From JTS-AC122 sp041742635 (GTDB taxonomy: Bacteria > Planctomycetota > Phycisphaerae > Phycisphaerales > UBA1924), in contig JBGSIF010000175.1 of assembly GCA_041742635.1 (NCBI GenBank), forward strand, positions 1-64,000: a stretch of 64,000 bases of DNA. Reading direction: 5' to 3'. The translations under genes were made by a program, and so were the position numbers. Position 1 is the first letter of the stretch. The number at the start of each line of letters is the position of its first letter. Of the stretch, positions 1 to 9,462 are shown one piece after another. Below the pieces are notes generated by a model that ran no database searches, was not told the origin of the DNA, and saw nothing but the letters and a program-made list of their open reading frames with translations.

Positions 1-2
1 CC

Positions 3-314
3 GCCGACGCCGAGGCCGTCGAGCGCTGGCTCGCCGCCGCCGCGCCCGAGGCCGCGATGCAGTGGATCGGTTCCATCGACGCGGCTTCTTCAACCGTCCC
101 GACCGACGCCACTACCAACGCCGCAATCGCCCCCGGCGCCGTCTTCACACGCACCGGACAGGGCCGCGATTTCTCGCTGGCCATGCTTATCCTCGCGCTG
201 GTGCTCGGGGTGTTCGAACTCATCTTGGCCCGCCGCTCCAGCCACGCGAGCACAATCGACACCACCGTGCTTCCAGCGGGCATTGCACACGGATCGATCG
301 GGGGTGCCGCTTGA
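3..314 (+). CDS. C-terminal end of a membrane protein (partial, 5' end outside window)
   Basis: The reading frame is open from the first bases of the window and stops at 312-314. The visible part is about 103 residues: a short soluble stretch, then one hydrophobic segment (FSLAMLILALVLGVFELILA) and a short basic tail. Such a C-terminal anchor is common in the BatA/von Willebrand-type proteins that precede another VWA protein in planctomycete and verrucomicrobial clusters. The next gene starts with a TTG that overlaps this stop (TTGA), so the two are probably translationally coupled. The N-terminal domains are outside the window, so the BatA-type assignment is inference from position and anchor only. 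Confidence 0.6.
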   Translation, partial: ADAEAVERWLAAAAPEAAMQWIGSIDAASSTVPTDATTNAAIAPGAVFTRTGQGRDFSLAMLILALVLGVFELILARRSSHASTIDTTVLPAGIAHGSIGGAA

Positions 315-2884
315 ACGACCTGCTCCGTTGGGCACTCAATCTCCGCTCTCTCTCCTTTGGGCAAGAAGGCGTGCAGTTCGATTTCGCTCGCCCGCTCCCC
401 ACATGGGGTTGGGCCGCGGTGTTTTTCCTCGCCGCGGTGTTGGCCGCTTGGAGTTACCGCCACCTCGAAGGCCCACGCCCTATCCGCGTCGCTCTTGCCG
501 CCGCTCGCACGCTTGTCCTCCTCCTGCTCGTGCTGCTCATCGCCGGCCCGCGGCTCATCAAGCCCAACGAAACCCAGGAAAAAGACTGGGTCATCGTCCT
601 TCTCGATCGCTCCGCGTCCATGAACATCAAAGACGCCCCCCCCACTCTCCCTACTCCCTCCACACCGGGCGACTCGACTCCCATTACCTCTACCTCCATC
701 CGTGTCGCACGCGAGTCGCAGTTACAAGACGCCATCGACCGCGCCGCGCCGACGTGGAACGCGCTCGCCAAAAACCGCACCCTCGTCTGGCTGGGCTTCG
801 ACGCCGGTGCGTTCGACCTCCGTCCACTCTCCCTCAACTCTCTATCCATTTCACCCCCCAGCACGCCGCCCCTCGGCTCGCCCGCCGGTCGTCGAACGTC
901 CATCGGTCGTTCCCTCGACCAAGCCCTCCGCCGTGCCGCCGCTCGACCCATCTCCGGCATCGTCATCCTCTCCGACGGTCGCTCCATCGACTCGCCCTCC
1001 CGCGCCACCCTCCGACGGCTCGAAGCCGAGCGCATCCCCATTTTCGCCGTCCCGCTCGGCAGCCCCGAACCTGTCACCGATTTTTCCATCCGCCGCGCCG
1101 AAGGCCCCAAAAGTGCTTTCGTCAACGACTTCATCCCCATCGAGGTCGAAATCGAACGCCTCGGCACCGCGGCCGACTCGTCCGCTCCTGCCAAAGTCCA
1201 ACTCATCGATAACACCTCCGGCACCATTCTGGACGAGCGCGAACTCACCTTCGATCCCACCTCCTCCGCTCGCGTCACCCTCACGACTAAGGCCGACCAA
1301 TCCGGCACCCCGGATTGGAGCGTGCGCCTCATCACCCCGCAGCCCGACCTCATCGAAGAGAACAACGCCGCCGCCGTCGCGGTTAGCCTGATCGAACGTC
1401 CCTTGCGCGTCGCCTTCTTCGACGGCTATCCCCGCTGGGAACAACGCTACATCAAACAACTCCTCGTCCGCGAACGCTCCGTGCGCGGCACATCCCTCAT
1501 CCTCGCCTCCGGTCGCCGCTTCGTCCAAGAAGGCGACGACGAGATGACCTCCCTCCCTCGCTCACCAGAAGAATGGCGTGCCTTCGACGCCATCATCCTC
1601 GGCGACGTCCGCCCCGAACTCTTTACCGACGATCAACTCCAGCAAATCAAAGACCACGTCGCCTTCAACGGCGCCGGCCTCGTCTGGATCGGCGGCGAAG
1701 GCGCCACCCCCGGTGCCTGGCGCGGAACCCCCCTCGCCGACCTCCTCCCCTTCGTCCTCGCCGGCGGCGACTCCTCCGGTCTGCCCCTCTGGAATAACCC
1801 CGTCACCATCACCCCAACCCCCCTCGCCGACCGCCTCGGCGTCTTACGCCTCCTCCCCGAACCCATCGCCGGTTCTTGGTGGCCCACCGAACTCGCCGAC
1901 CCCGCCACCGGTTGGAACCAGATCCAGTGGGCGCAGCGCCTCGATCCCGCCCTCCTCAAGCCTGCCGTCGAAGTCCTTGCGCTCGCGCGAGACGTCACCG
2001 CTCCTACCTCCTCCGGCACGCCGCTCGATTCCCTCACTCCCACGCCTTCAACCGACGCTACCGCGCCCATCCTCGTCTCCATGCGCTTCGGTGCTGGCCG
2101 CGTACTCTACCTCGGCACCGACGAAATCTGGCGCTGGCGCTACGGCCGCGGCGAACTCTTCGCCGAACGCTTCTACCTCCAGATCCTGCGTATGCTCGGC
2201 CGAGACAGCGTCTCCCGCGCCGGCAAACTCGCCGACCTCTCTATTGCTCCATCTCGCGCCCAAATCGACCAACCCGTCCGCGTTTCCATCGACCTCATCG
2301 ATCAATCCCTCATCGACACCGCCCCCGCCTCGCTCCGTATCCGCATCGTCCGCGAGGCCGCTCCTTCCCCCGCGGCGCCGTCGAGCCCAGGCCCGCTCCC
2401 CGCTCTCGACGATTCCTTTGCTCCCATCGACCTGGTTCTCCTCCCCGATCAAGCCGATGCGCCTTCATCTCGCGACCCACTCAAACTCCGAGGCGTTCGC
2501 TCCTTTGCCGCGTCTTGGATCGCCACCGAATCCGGCCACTACCGAGCCGAAGCCACCGATCCCCTTCTCACCTCTCTCCCCTCCTCCACTCCAAATACTC
2601 TCGGCGTACTCGCCGCTCCCGTCGAAATCTGGCTCCCCGACGACGAACTCCGCCGCCCAGAGACCGACCACCCTTCCCTCGCTCGCCTCGCACAAGCCAC
2701 CGGCGGCTCCATCATCTCCCCACGCGACCTCGCCGACCTCCCCGCCTTGCTCCCCAACCGCGAACTCCGACTCGCCGGCGAGCCAGACGTCGAAACCCTC
2801 TGGGACACCCCACTCGCCCTCTTCCTGCTCATGCTTCTGCTTACCGTCGAATGGGTCGGCCGCCGGCTCATCCGCCTCGCCTAG
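311..2884 (+). CDS. VWA-domain membrane protein with a glutamine-amidotransferase-like middle region
   Basis: About 857 residues from a TTG start at 311 that overlaps the stop of the upstream gene; the frame is open further upstream but the overlap favours this start. Two hydrophobic segments lie near residues 30-50 and 58-80. A von Willebrand A domain follows with the MIDAS signature DRSAS at residues 99-103 and the later LSDGRS strand. The middle part (LRVAFFDGYPRWEQ onward) resembles the class-I glutamine-amidotransferase-like domain found in this protein type. A final membrane segment lies at the C terminus. Proteins of this kind usually sit beside MoxR ATPase and DUF58 genes; those would be left of the window. 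The molecular role is unknown; a metal-dependent membrane adhesion or assembly function is inferred from family. Confidence 0.75.
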   Translation: MNDLLRWALNLRSLSFGQEGVQFDFARPLPTWGWAAVFFLAAVLAAWSYRHLEGPRPIRVALAAARTLVLLLLVLLIAGPRLIKPNETQEKDWVIVLLDRSASMNIKDAPPTLPTPSTPGDSTPITSTSIRVARESQLQDAIDRAAPTWNALAKNRTLVWLGFDAGAFDLRPLSLNSLSISPPSTPPLGSPAGRRTSIGRSLDQALRRAAARPISGIVILSDGRSIDSPSRATLRRLEAERIPIFAVPLGSPEPVTDFSIRRAEGPKSAFVNDFIPIEVEIERLGTAADSSAPAKVQLIDNTSGTILDERELTFDPTSSARVTLTTKADQSGTPDWSVRLITPQPDLIEENNAAAVAVSLIERPLRVAFFDGYPRWEQRYIKQLLVRERSVRGTSLILASGRRFVQEGDDEMTSLPRSPEEWRAFDAIILGDVRPELFTDDQLQQIKDHVAFNGAGLVWIGGEGATPGAWRGTPLADLLPFVLAGGDSSGLPLWNNPVTITPTPLADRLGVLRLLPEPIAGSWWPTELADPATGWNQIQWAQRLDPALLKPAVEVLALARDVTAPTSSGTPLDSLTPTPSTDATAPILVSMRFGAGRVLYLGTDEIWRWRYGRGELFAERFYLQILRMLGRDSVSRAGKLADLSIAPSRAQIDQPVRVSIDLIDQSLIDTAPASLRIRIVREAAPSPAAPSSPGPLPALDDSFAPIDLVLLPDQADAPSSRDPLKLRGVRSFAASWIATESGHYRAEATDPLLTSLPSSTPNTLGVLAAPVEIWLPDDELRRPETDHPSLARLAQATGGSIISPRDLADLPALLPNRELRLAGEPDVETLWDTPLALFLLMLLLTVEWVGRRLIRLA

Positions 2885-2999
2885 CACTTCCTAGGCATCC
2901 TCTTATTCCCCACACTCTTCCGCGGCTCCTGCCTTCTGCGCCCTCATATTTCATCCGCACATCACTTGCATTTTGCAAGCAACATGATATGCTCATTTC

Positions 3000-3557
3000 G
3001 TGCTCACCTCATCCGCTCGAACTCCACGCCGTCGCCTCCGACGTCCCGCCCTGCTGATCCTCACTGTCGCAGGCTTCATCGCCGCTCTCTTCGGCCTTCC
3101 GAGTTGCCAACTCGCCACCCCGTTCGCCGGGCCTGGATATTCCCCCTCCCGCGGCGTCACACTCCCCGATGTCGGTGACTCCGTCATCGTCGCCGTCACT
3201 CACGCCCACTTGGACCCCGACAACCGTCGTCCATTCGACGATTACACTCGCCACGTCATCCGTTCCCTCTCCGACAACGACGGCTACATCGGGCACTCCG
3301 TCCGTGCCCGCGTCTTTGGCCACGAAGTCTGGACCCTCACCGTCTGGCGCGACGAACCTTCGCTCGATGCCTTCGTCCGTTCACCCACGCACCGCGCCGC
3401 GATCCGCGAAGGTCTCTCCGGCGTCACCACCGCTCAGTTCATGCGATTCACTTCGCCCACCTCCGATGTACCGCCCCGCTGGAACTCGATCCTCCAGCGC
3501 CTTAAATCCGTCGAGTTCATCGACTATTCCCAGCCATCCGCTCGCTCACCGCGTTAG
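3000..3557 (+). CDS. Lipoprotein with antibiotic-biosynthesis-monooxygenase-like (ABM/DUF3291-type) domain
   Basis: About 185 residues from a GTG start; no in-frame ATG is near. The N terminus has arginines, a hydrophobic stretch and a lipobox GLPSC around residue 36, so it is probably a lipoprotein. The rest (VIVAVTHAHL...GHSVRARVFGHEVWTLTVWRDEPSLDAFV) has the pattern of small dimeric alpha/beta-barrel proteins of the ABM type, including the TLTVW strand and the SLDAFVRSPTH helix. Family members include cofactorless oxygenases and haem-degrading enzymes, but many have no known activity. The substrate cannot be named. An HxlR regulator gene follows about 130 bases downstream on the same strand. 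Confidence 0.6.
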   Translation: MLTSSARTPRRRLRRPALLILTVAGFIAALFGLPSCQLATPFAGPGYSPSRGVTLPDVGDSVIVAVTHAHLDPDNRRPFDDYTRHVIRSLSDNDGYIGHSVRARVFGHEVWTLTVWRDEPSLDAFVRSPTHRAAIREGLSGVTTAQFMRFTSPTSDVPPRWNSILQRLKSVEFIDYSQPSARSPR

Positions 3558-3686
3558 AGCGGCTTTTATTGCTTCGTATCGCGTCAGGGAGTGGACCGCG
3601 CGTCAAGACCCCGGCACGTTGTGCGTGAGCGCTGGTCCAAACTCGTCGATTCCGGGTGTTGCCGCACCCTCTCCGGACCCAGCCCC

Positions 3687-4040
3687 ATGAAGTCCCCAAA
3701 GAAACGCTCTCCCTGCCCGATCGCCTGCACCCTTGACCTCATCGGCGATAAATGGACCCTGCTCATCATCCGTGACCTCTTCGCCGGCAAATCCCATTTC
3801 CATGAGTTCGCACGCTCACCCGAGCGCATCGCCACCAACATCCTCACCGATCGTCTGCATCGCCTCGAACTCCACCGCTTCCTCAAATCCACACCCTCTA
3901 CCCTCCGCGCGGGTAGTTCGGCGTACTCATTGACCGACCGCGGCCGCTCACTCTTCCCTCTCCTCCTCGCTTTCAAAGACTGGGGACTCACACACATCCA
4001 AGGCACCCAGGCCAACGTCACCGTCGCTCCTCCCGGCTGA
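3687..4040 (+). CDS. HxlR-family transcriptional regulator
   Basis: 117 residues from ATG 3687; the frame is open upstream to about 3591, but HxlR proteins normally begin a few residues before the CPI..TLDLIGDKWTLLIIRDL block, which starts at residue 9 here. The winged-helix core is complete: recognition region (FHEFARSPERIATNILTDRL), then wing and dimerisation helix (YSLTDRGRSLFPLLLAFKDWG). HxlR proteins are dimeric DNA-binding regulators that often respond to aldehydes, quinones or redox stress. No operator was identified. Its target may be the ABM-like lipoprotein gene just upstream, but this is only inferred from adjacency. Confidence 0.85.
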   Translation: MKSPKKRSPCPIACTLDLIGDKWTLLIIRDLFAGKSHFHEFARSPERIATNILTDRLHRLELHRFLKSTPSTLRAGSSAYSLTDRGRSLFPLLLAFKDWGLTHIQGTQANVTVAPPG

Positions 4041-4139
4041 GTCCGCGCGCTCGCACCAGGAACTTCGCGGTCCGTTCGTCCGTCCGTCGGAATTTCGTTC
4101 CGCGTATAAACCGCGCCGCTGTGCGCGATTACGCCAACT

Positions 4140-4168
4140 AAAAACCCCCGGGCATACGCCCGGGGGTT
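4140..4168 (-). terminator. Rho-independent terminator of the GC-dockerin gene
   Basis: A perfect 11-bp stem (4143-4153 with 4158-4168) and a 4-base loop are followed, read on the minus strand, by five T residues. It lies about 30 bases past the stop codon of the minus-strand gene ending at 4198. Confidence 0.85.
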
Positions 4169-4197
4169 CGAGGTAAACAGATGATGTCGATTCAGAT

Positions 4198-5697
4198 TCA
4201 GCAGCCGACGGGCGGAGCGAAGAAGCAGCCCAGGAAGTCGAAGAAGTCCTGGCTGTCGGTCCCACCGCTGTTGTTGTAGTCGGCGTTGCCGTTGAAGAAG
4301 TCCGCGACGAAGTCGAAGAAGTCCTGGCTATTGAGGCCGCCCTGCTCGTTCCAGTCGCACGGGCAGACCGGGGGCGGCGGGGTGCCGGGGACGCTCACGC
4401 GGCCCAGCGGCGACGTCACGCGGGTGGGCTCACCAACCGCGGCCGGACGCCACAGACCAATATCCACCACGCCCGCGACCGGCGCGACGTTCGCATCGAA
4501 ACGGAAGTTGTACACCGTGCCCCAGCGCAGCGCATTCGCGCTCTGGTTCTCAGCGAACGTCTGGGTCGACCACACGAGCGGCGTGCCGTCGGAGACCGTG
4601 TTGTTCAGTTTCGACGCGGTCCAATCGGTGCCGGAGTAGTTCACGTTGCCGGGACCGTCGCCCGAGTGGTAATCCACATCACGGAACCCGATGTTCGTCA
4701 CCATCACGCCTGCCGGAACCGGCACTTCGAAGGTGCCGCCGGAGCGGTGCGAGTTCATGTTCTGAACCGCGTACTCGTAGTGCCACATGCCGCCGCCGAG
4801 GTCCGTCGCGGACATCGCGACGATGAACAGACCTTCGGAGAACGCCGTCGCGCTCGGAACAAACACATCGGCTTCCATCACGCTGGGGTCATTGTCTCCC
4901 CACGCGCGGATGGCCTGCTGCCCGCGCTGAGTCGCGCCGGTCAACGCAAACGACCATGAGCTGCCCGAACCCGTCACGTTGCAGCGACGGTACGACTCGT
5001 TGTTGTACTTGTTCAGGCCGTTGTTGGTCGTCGCATCGTCCGGCGTCACGTACTGACCGGTCACGAAGTACAGCACCGAGGCCGAACTGATTTCCATGTC
5101 CGCCGCCTTCAACTGGCAGCGACGCGCCACCGAACCGCTCCACGTCGGATTGGCCGGGGGATAGTTGAACGCACCCGTGCTGGCATTCACCTGCCACTTG
5201 GGGCCAAGGCCGCTCTGCGAGCCGTTGCGCCCCGAGGTGTATGGGTCGGAGCAGTGGATGCCCAGACGCGTGCCGTTGGTCCCTTGGCAACCGGAGCAGC
5301 ACAGCCCTTCGGACAGTGCGAAGAACCCGTGTTTGAGCCAACTCTGGCCGATCTGCTCAAACGTCCGCACGCCGTTGGGGAGCGTCTTGAGTTTGTAAGC
5401 GTTCTGCCCGATGACCGGGTGCTGATTGTTGTTGTCGATCCAGAGCAACTGCGCGTTGCCGATATTGCAGGAAGTCGTACCGACCGCGATCGCATCGGTC
5501 GTGCCGGCGTTCGTGTAGTTTGAAACGCCGTTGAGGTCGCCGACGATCACGTCGGGACCGTTGCAGTTCCCGAGGGGATTGCACTGCGTGGGGATCACAC
5601 CGTTCGAGCAGTTCTGCCCCACCGCCGCGCCGGCAAAAGCCAGCAAGCCGAGGGCAGAAGCCGTACAAAGACCTGTTTTCTTGAAATTCGTCATCAT
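4198..5697 (-). CDS. Secreted protein of unknown function with C-terminal GC-type dockerin domain
   Basis: About 499 residues from ATG 5697; the frame also offers GTG 5703, but AAGAGG lies only just upstream and fits the ATG pair at 5697/5694. There is a clear signal peptide (KKTGLCTASALGLLAFAGAAVG). The body has many Cys, Asn, Gly and Trp residues and matches no enzyme family I recognise. The last 55 or so residues form a GC-type dockerin: CPCDWNEQGGLNSQDFFDFV, then a second NSGGTDSQDFFDFLGCFF unit, and a final Gly-Cys. In Planctomycetota this tail is found on exported proteins and is thought to be a surface-attachment or sorting signal. It is a single transcription unit with its own terminator. 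Confidence 0.75.
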   Translation of the reverse strand: MMTNFKKTGLCTASALGLLAFAGAAVGQNCSNGVIPTQCNPLGNCNGPDVIVGDLNGVSNYTNAGTTDAIAVGTTSCNIGNAQLLWIDNNNQHPVIGQNAYKLKTLPNGVRTFEQIGQSWLKHGFFALSEGLCCSGCQGTNGTRLGIHCSDPYTSGRNGSQSGLGPKWQVNASTGAFNYPPANPTWSGSVARRCQLKAADMEISSASVLYFVTGQYVTPDDATTNNGLNKYNNESYRRCNVTGSGSSWSFALTGATQRGQQAIRAWGDNDPSVMEADVFVPSATAFSEGLFIVAMSATDLGGGMWHYEYAVQNMNSHRSGGTFEVPVPAGVMVTNIGFRDVDYHSGDGPGNVNYSGTDWTASKLNNTVSDGTPLVWSTQTFAENQSANALRWGTVYNFRFDANVAPVAGVVDIGLWRPAAVGEPTRVTSPLGRVSVPGTPPPPVCPCDWNEQGGLNSQDFFDFVADFFNGNADYNNSGGTDSQDFFDFLGCFFAPPVGC

Positions 5698-6142
5698 GTT
5701 CACCTCTTGTTCGTCGATCCAACCGAGTGCGTCGGGGCGGCAGGCGCCAATACCTGCTGGGACTCACCCCTCAAAACGGAAATCATTGCCAAAGGCTGTA
5801 GCCGGAACTTCCAGTTCCCTCCCTTGACAATGAACAGCATCCTCATCTTCAGAATAAACAACACCTGTGTTTGCTCAGGCGTAACAAACTTCGTATACCA
5901 CTCTTGCACGACCGCCGAGCCAGCGAAGGCGCCGCGATACGGTAACTTTGGGGAAGTGTCACTATCTACTTTCAAAAACTACATCGGGTTGCACGAAATG
6001 CCAATACCATTGTCAAGAATCCGATTGGTTCTGCAAATATTCGGTTCAAAACAAGATCCCGGTCGTCTTCGGGCTTCGGTTTTCGACAGATTCAAACATC
6101 TTCCAAATAACCAGACACGATAACACATCTATTCCCAAGGAA
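5698..6142. other. Intergenic region of lower GC content upstream of the GC-dockerin gene
   Basis: About 445 bases between two minus-strand genes, clearly more AT-rich than the flanks. It must hold the promoter of the gene starting at 5697. I could not pick a convincing -35/-10 pair. A TTGACA occurs on the minus strand at 6019-6014 but without a good -10 at the right distance. The ORFs that cross this stretch have no recognisable protein content. Confidence 0.5.
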
Positions 6143-8272
6143 TCAACTGGCTGAAAACGTGCAGTGAATCGCTCCGTTGCGGCGTTGAGATTCGGCAGTC
6201 GGAATCACCACGGTAGCCGCTTCATTGCTCATGTGCGCCGATATTACCCGATTCGCCGCCGCGTCGAGCGGCTCAAACAACCCACCCACATCACCCCCAC
6301 CACACGACCCCGAAATCAGATATTTCGACCTCGTTTGCACCCCATTCAGGGGGCACATGCTCCGGTCGGCGTGCGCGATGCCGGGCACCGTAACGACCCT
6401 GAAACCTTCGGACCTGAGTTGTTCGTGCATCTGATTACGAGCCGCATGGTTCCGTCTGAGTGCTCGCAAGTACGCTTGGGCGTGCGGGGGCATCGAAGAT
6501 TCCCAAGGCGTCTGGATCCACGAAGAAACGACATCGAGTGCCAAAAGCACCCGATAGAGGTTCCCGGCGGGGTGGTCGCCGGGGCTGAGAGCAAAGTGCC
6601 GGGCGAACGATTCGGTGAGGTGCCCGTCGGACCCAACGCCTTGGGGGATCACCGCGCTGAAGAAGAGTTCGAGGAGTTCGATCCACCGAGACGAAGCGAG
6701 ATAGTGCCGAGCGGCCTTCAGGCGGGGCTTCGGAAGAAGTCGGGCGCGCTCGATCGCACTCAATGCACATTCCAGAACGATGATCGTCGCTTTGGGGACA
6801 TCGAGGACAAACGCGACCACATCCGTGGGTGAAATCGCGCGGAGACTAATCTCGTAGTCGATGTGGTACGAAACGGCGGGGAGGACCACGGCCCGGCCCG
6901 CGCCAAACTCGATGGCGAGGGCTTCGATGGCTTGTGTTCGAGAGAAACCAAGAGAAACATTGCGGGCGACTTCGGCTTCGCCGAGGAGCAGGAGGCGGTT
7001 GGGCGGGTGGCGCGGGTCGGGGGAAAGCAGGAGGTTCCCGCCTTGGAAGAGGAGCGGCGATTGCACAACGACGAGGTCAGCGCGCGCGAGCGAGCGCACA
7101 ACCGCGGCTTCGGTGGGAATGAAGACGGAACCGTCGTCGCCGCGGCTGGGGAAACGAGGAGATAGAACCGCGAAACGGCGCGATGCCGAGGCTTTCACGT
7201 CGATATCGGGTCGAAGTTCGACGAAACCGGCGCGGGCGTTATCTTGCGCCCATTGCGATACGACGCACGCGTGGGCGAGGACAGTGACCGGGGCGTGTTC
7301 GGAACGAGCCCAAGAACGAGCACGGGCGATGAACTCGTCGGCGAAGCCGGCTTGGATGTTCACGAGGATCGGGATATCGGGGAGAGCCTGTGCGACATGT
7401 CGGAGGAGGTCGAGGTTGTCGCCGGAGTTGGGGCCGAGGTAGTGCCCGGCACGGGTCATCTGGGCGCGGAGGAGGGCGGGGGTGTGCGATCCGGCGTCGT
7501 CGGGATAAAAGATGGCAGGGTTGGTGGGCGAGAAACGAAAGAGGAGACCAAAGTCGAGTTGATCCGACGTGGGGGGAGTGTGGGATTGGGGGGCGAGTCG
7601 CCGGGCGACGTGGCGGATAGTGGCGAGGGCGCGAGAATCGATGGATGAAACCGGCGAGAGCGGGTCGGCGCGCTGCGGCGTGGTGAAGTGGGCGAGAAGA
7701 TCGACGGGGAAGCCGATCGAGGCGAGTTGGAGGAGGTGGTCGGGAGTGGGGTCGATGAAGTTGGACTGGCTGAGAGAGGTGAGTACGAAGGCAAGGGTGT
7801 GGAGCAATCCGTCGGTGGCCAGGTGGACAGCGATGTGATGGGCGATGCTCTGGAGTTCTGGGGGAAGAGGCGCGAGAGAAGGCGGGAGTGAAGCGACGAC
7901 GCCGAGGGACAGCGTAATAGGAGGGGCGAAGGCGCGAGAGCCGGGGCGAGCCTCGGGGCAATCGTCGAGCGGATCGGTCGGGAGAGGGGCAACATCGATT
8001 CGGGTGACGGAGTGGGGGCCGGGAGTAAGCGAGGTGGGGGTAACTAGAGGCGCGAAGGCGGGGGGTGGGGTCGTGGCGACGACGGGAGCGGTGACGATTC
8101 GGTGGCGTTCCTCAAACGAGGAACAGATGACGCGGTCGATGATGTGGGCGAGGAGGGAATCGGGGAGGGCGAGGTCGGCGAGTGTGGCCGATCCAACGGG
8201 TTGAGCGAGAATATTGGCGCGGACCTCGGCCTCGATGTCGGCGTCGCGGGTGTCCAGGGATGAAGTGAGCAT
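6143..8272 (-). CDS. Large protein with a divergent guanidino-modifying-enzyme (agmatine/peptidylarginine deiminase-like) C-terminal domain
   Basis: 709 residues. The first 280 or so residues are Ala/Pro/Ser-rich and not recognised. The C-terminal part shows spaced motifs of the agmatine deiminase/PPAD superfamily: WAQDN (W341-N413 region start, D344; families usually have WxRD), QGGN at 410-413, HID at 470-472 and a terminal GAIHC with Cys 704 five residues before the end. In the known enzymes the equivalent Asp, His and Cys bind the guanidinium group and form the thiouronium intermediate. The spacing from D344 to H470 is like agmatine deiminase, while H470 to C704 is much longer, implying an insertion of roughly 100 residues. 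The substrate is unknown; agmatine, arginine residues or another guanidine are possible. No signal peptide was seen. Start ATG 8272 lacks a clear ribosome site. Confidence 0.6.
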   Translation of the reverse strand: MLTSSLDTRDADIEAEVRANILAQPVGSATLADLALPDSLLAHIIDRVICSSFEERHRIVTAPVVATTPPPAFAPLVTPTSLTPGPHSVTRIDVAPLPTDPLDDCPEARPGSRAFAPPITLSLGVVASLPPSLAPLPPELQSIAHHIAVHLATDGLLHTLAFVLTSLSQSNFIDPTPDHLLQLASIGFPVDLLAHFTTPQRADPLSPVSSIDSRALATIRHVARRLAPQSHTPPTSDQLDFGLLFRFSPTNPAIFYPDDAGSHTPALLRAQMTRAGHYLGPNSGDNLDLLRHVAQALPDIPILVNIQAGFADEFIARARSWARSEHAPVTVLAHACVVSQWAQDNARAGFVELRPDIDVKASASRRFAVLSPRFPSRGDDGSVFIPTEAAVVRSLARADLVVVQSPLLFQGGNLLLSPDPRHPPNRLLLLGEAEVARNVSLGFSRTQAIEALAIEFGAGRAVVLPAVSYHIDYEISLRAISPTDVVAFVLDVPKATIIVLECALSAIERARLLPKPRLKAARHYLASSRWIELLELFFSAVIPQGVGSDGHLTESFARHFALSPGDHPAGNLYRVLLALDVVSSWIQTPWESSMPPHAQAYLRALRRNHAARNQMHEQLRSEGFRVVTVPGIAHADRSMCPLNGVQTRSKYLISGSCGGGDVGGLFEPLDAAANRVISAHMSNEAATVVIPTAESQRRNGAIHCTFSAS

Positions 8273-8461
8273 CGGTGGAACGTAGGGGGCAGAGTAAGGA
8301 TTGAAGTGGTGGGCGAAGCGGGCAGGCTTCCCTGGGGCTGGCGAGAACGCTGCGCCACCAGCACGATTGGTACGCCCTTCGTACGAGAGGGGGGAGGACG
8401 GAGAAGAAGGAGCGAGAACAGGAGAGGGGTAGAAGTGGAAGTCGAGCGGAGCGGAAGCAGT

Positions 8462-9277
8462 TTATTTTATGGTGAAGTCAGGTGTGGTGGCGGACCATTC
8501 TTCGGTCGTGTCGCGGACGGTGACAGTGAAAGCAACGGCAAGTTCACGGCGGAGTTCGTGAAGAACGCCAAGGGTGGGGTGAAGGTGTGTGATGGTGTGG
8601 TTGGTGCTGCGCGAGACACCGAAGTCGATCTCGCAAGTAGCACGGAGTCTCGCGGCGGGGTGAAGCATCGTGGACGACGCGGGGGGCGACTCGAAGCCGT
8701 CGTACCAGATCCGCTGGGTCGCGGGGCCTTTGACGCGGACCTTTTCGGGTTTATTCATTGGGTGGACCGTGACGAACGTTTGCTGGGTGAAGCCCGGGGG
8801 AGCGTCGGTGGAAGCGTCGGAGCGGGCGATGCGAGCGGGGAAGATGACCATGGGTGGATCGAAATCGACGATGACGGATTCGTCGTGGTTGACTTCACGG
8901 CTGAGGGCGATGGAGCCGTCGGGGAGTTCGAGCCACGTCTGTACGCGGTGGCTGGTGAGTTTGTCGTGGGGTTCGGTGTTATGTGGATGGGATTGTCGCG
9001 TCACGGTCCACATGGCGCGGTAGTGGTCTGAGGAGACGGGGGAGAGGTCTGGCTCGATACGGACGCGGAGGATGCTGGGTGTGGAGCCGGCGACGGAGTT
9101 GAAGGACCGATCGGAGGGAGCGAGAAGAGCGGCTTGGGCGGGTAGGAACTCGTCTGGGGCGGGGGTCGTGATGGGGGCGGGTGGGTGTGTAGAAGCGCAG
9201 CCTGAAAGAGAGATAAGGAAAGCGAACAAGAGGATGTGAAGAAGTGAGGCCTGGGTGCGTGTGGATGAGGCGGGCAT
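8462..9277 (-). CDS. Predicted lipoprotein of unknown function
   Basis: 271 residues from ATG 9277; the frame is open far upstream but this ATG directly precedes a signal sequence (LLHILLFAFLISLSGC) with a lipobox ending at Cys 27. The mature protein has alternating hydrophobic strands (LRVRIEPDLSPVSSDHYRAMW, RVQTWLELPDGSIAL) suggestive of a beta-sandwich, and no catalytic motif I recognise. It is divergent from the squalene-hopene cyclase gene, with about 185 bases between the starts, and upstream of the deiminase-like gene on the same strand (about 190-base gap). Confidence 0.6.
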   Translation of the reverse strand: MPASSTRTQASLLHILLFAFLISLSGCASTHPPAPITTPAPDEFLPAQAALLAPSDRSFNSVAGSTPSILRVRIEPDLSPVSSDHYRAMWTVTRQSHPHNTEPHDKLTSHRVQTWLELPDGSIALSREVNHDESVIVDFDPPMVIFPARIARSDASTDAPPGFTQQTFVTVHPMNKPEKVRVKGPATQRIWYDGFESPPASSTMLHPAARLRATCEIDFGVSRSTNHTITHLHPTLGVLHELRRELAVAFTVTVRDTTEEWSATTPDFTIK

Positions 9278-9462
9278 GGGGTAGGGTACGTTGTGGATGA
9301 AGGGAGGATGCGAAGTACGAGAGGTACACCTTGCGGGGCGGGGAGGGAGGGGAGAGGCGGCGGTTTTTTCACTGGACCAGAGAGGTATAAACTCCGTCAA
9401 GGGTGTGGGGGACGGCGTTGAAGTCGATGAGGATGGTTGTTCAAATGGATGGTGTTTGACGT

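Noticed and set aside
454..1365. Long minus-strand ORF opposite the VWA gene
   Set aside because: Its composition (Arg, Ser, Gly runs) is that of a shadow frame in high-GC DNA and no domain is visible; the plus-strand frame has clear VWA motifs.
5707..6123. 138-residue plus-strand ORF in the gap before the deiminase-like gene
   Set aside because: No ribosome site, no recognisable motif, and its start overlaps the upstream region of the GC-dockerin gene.
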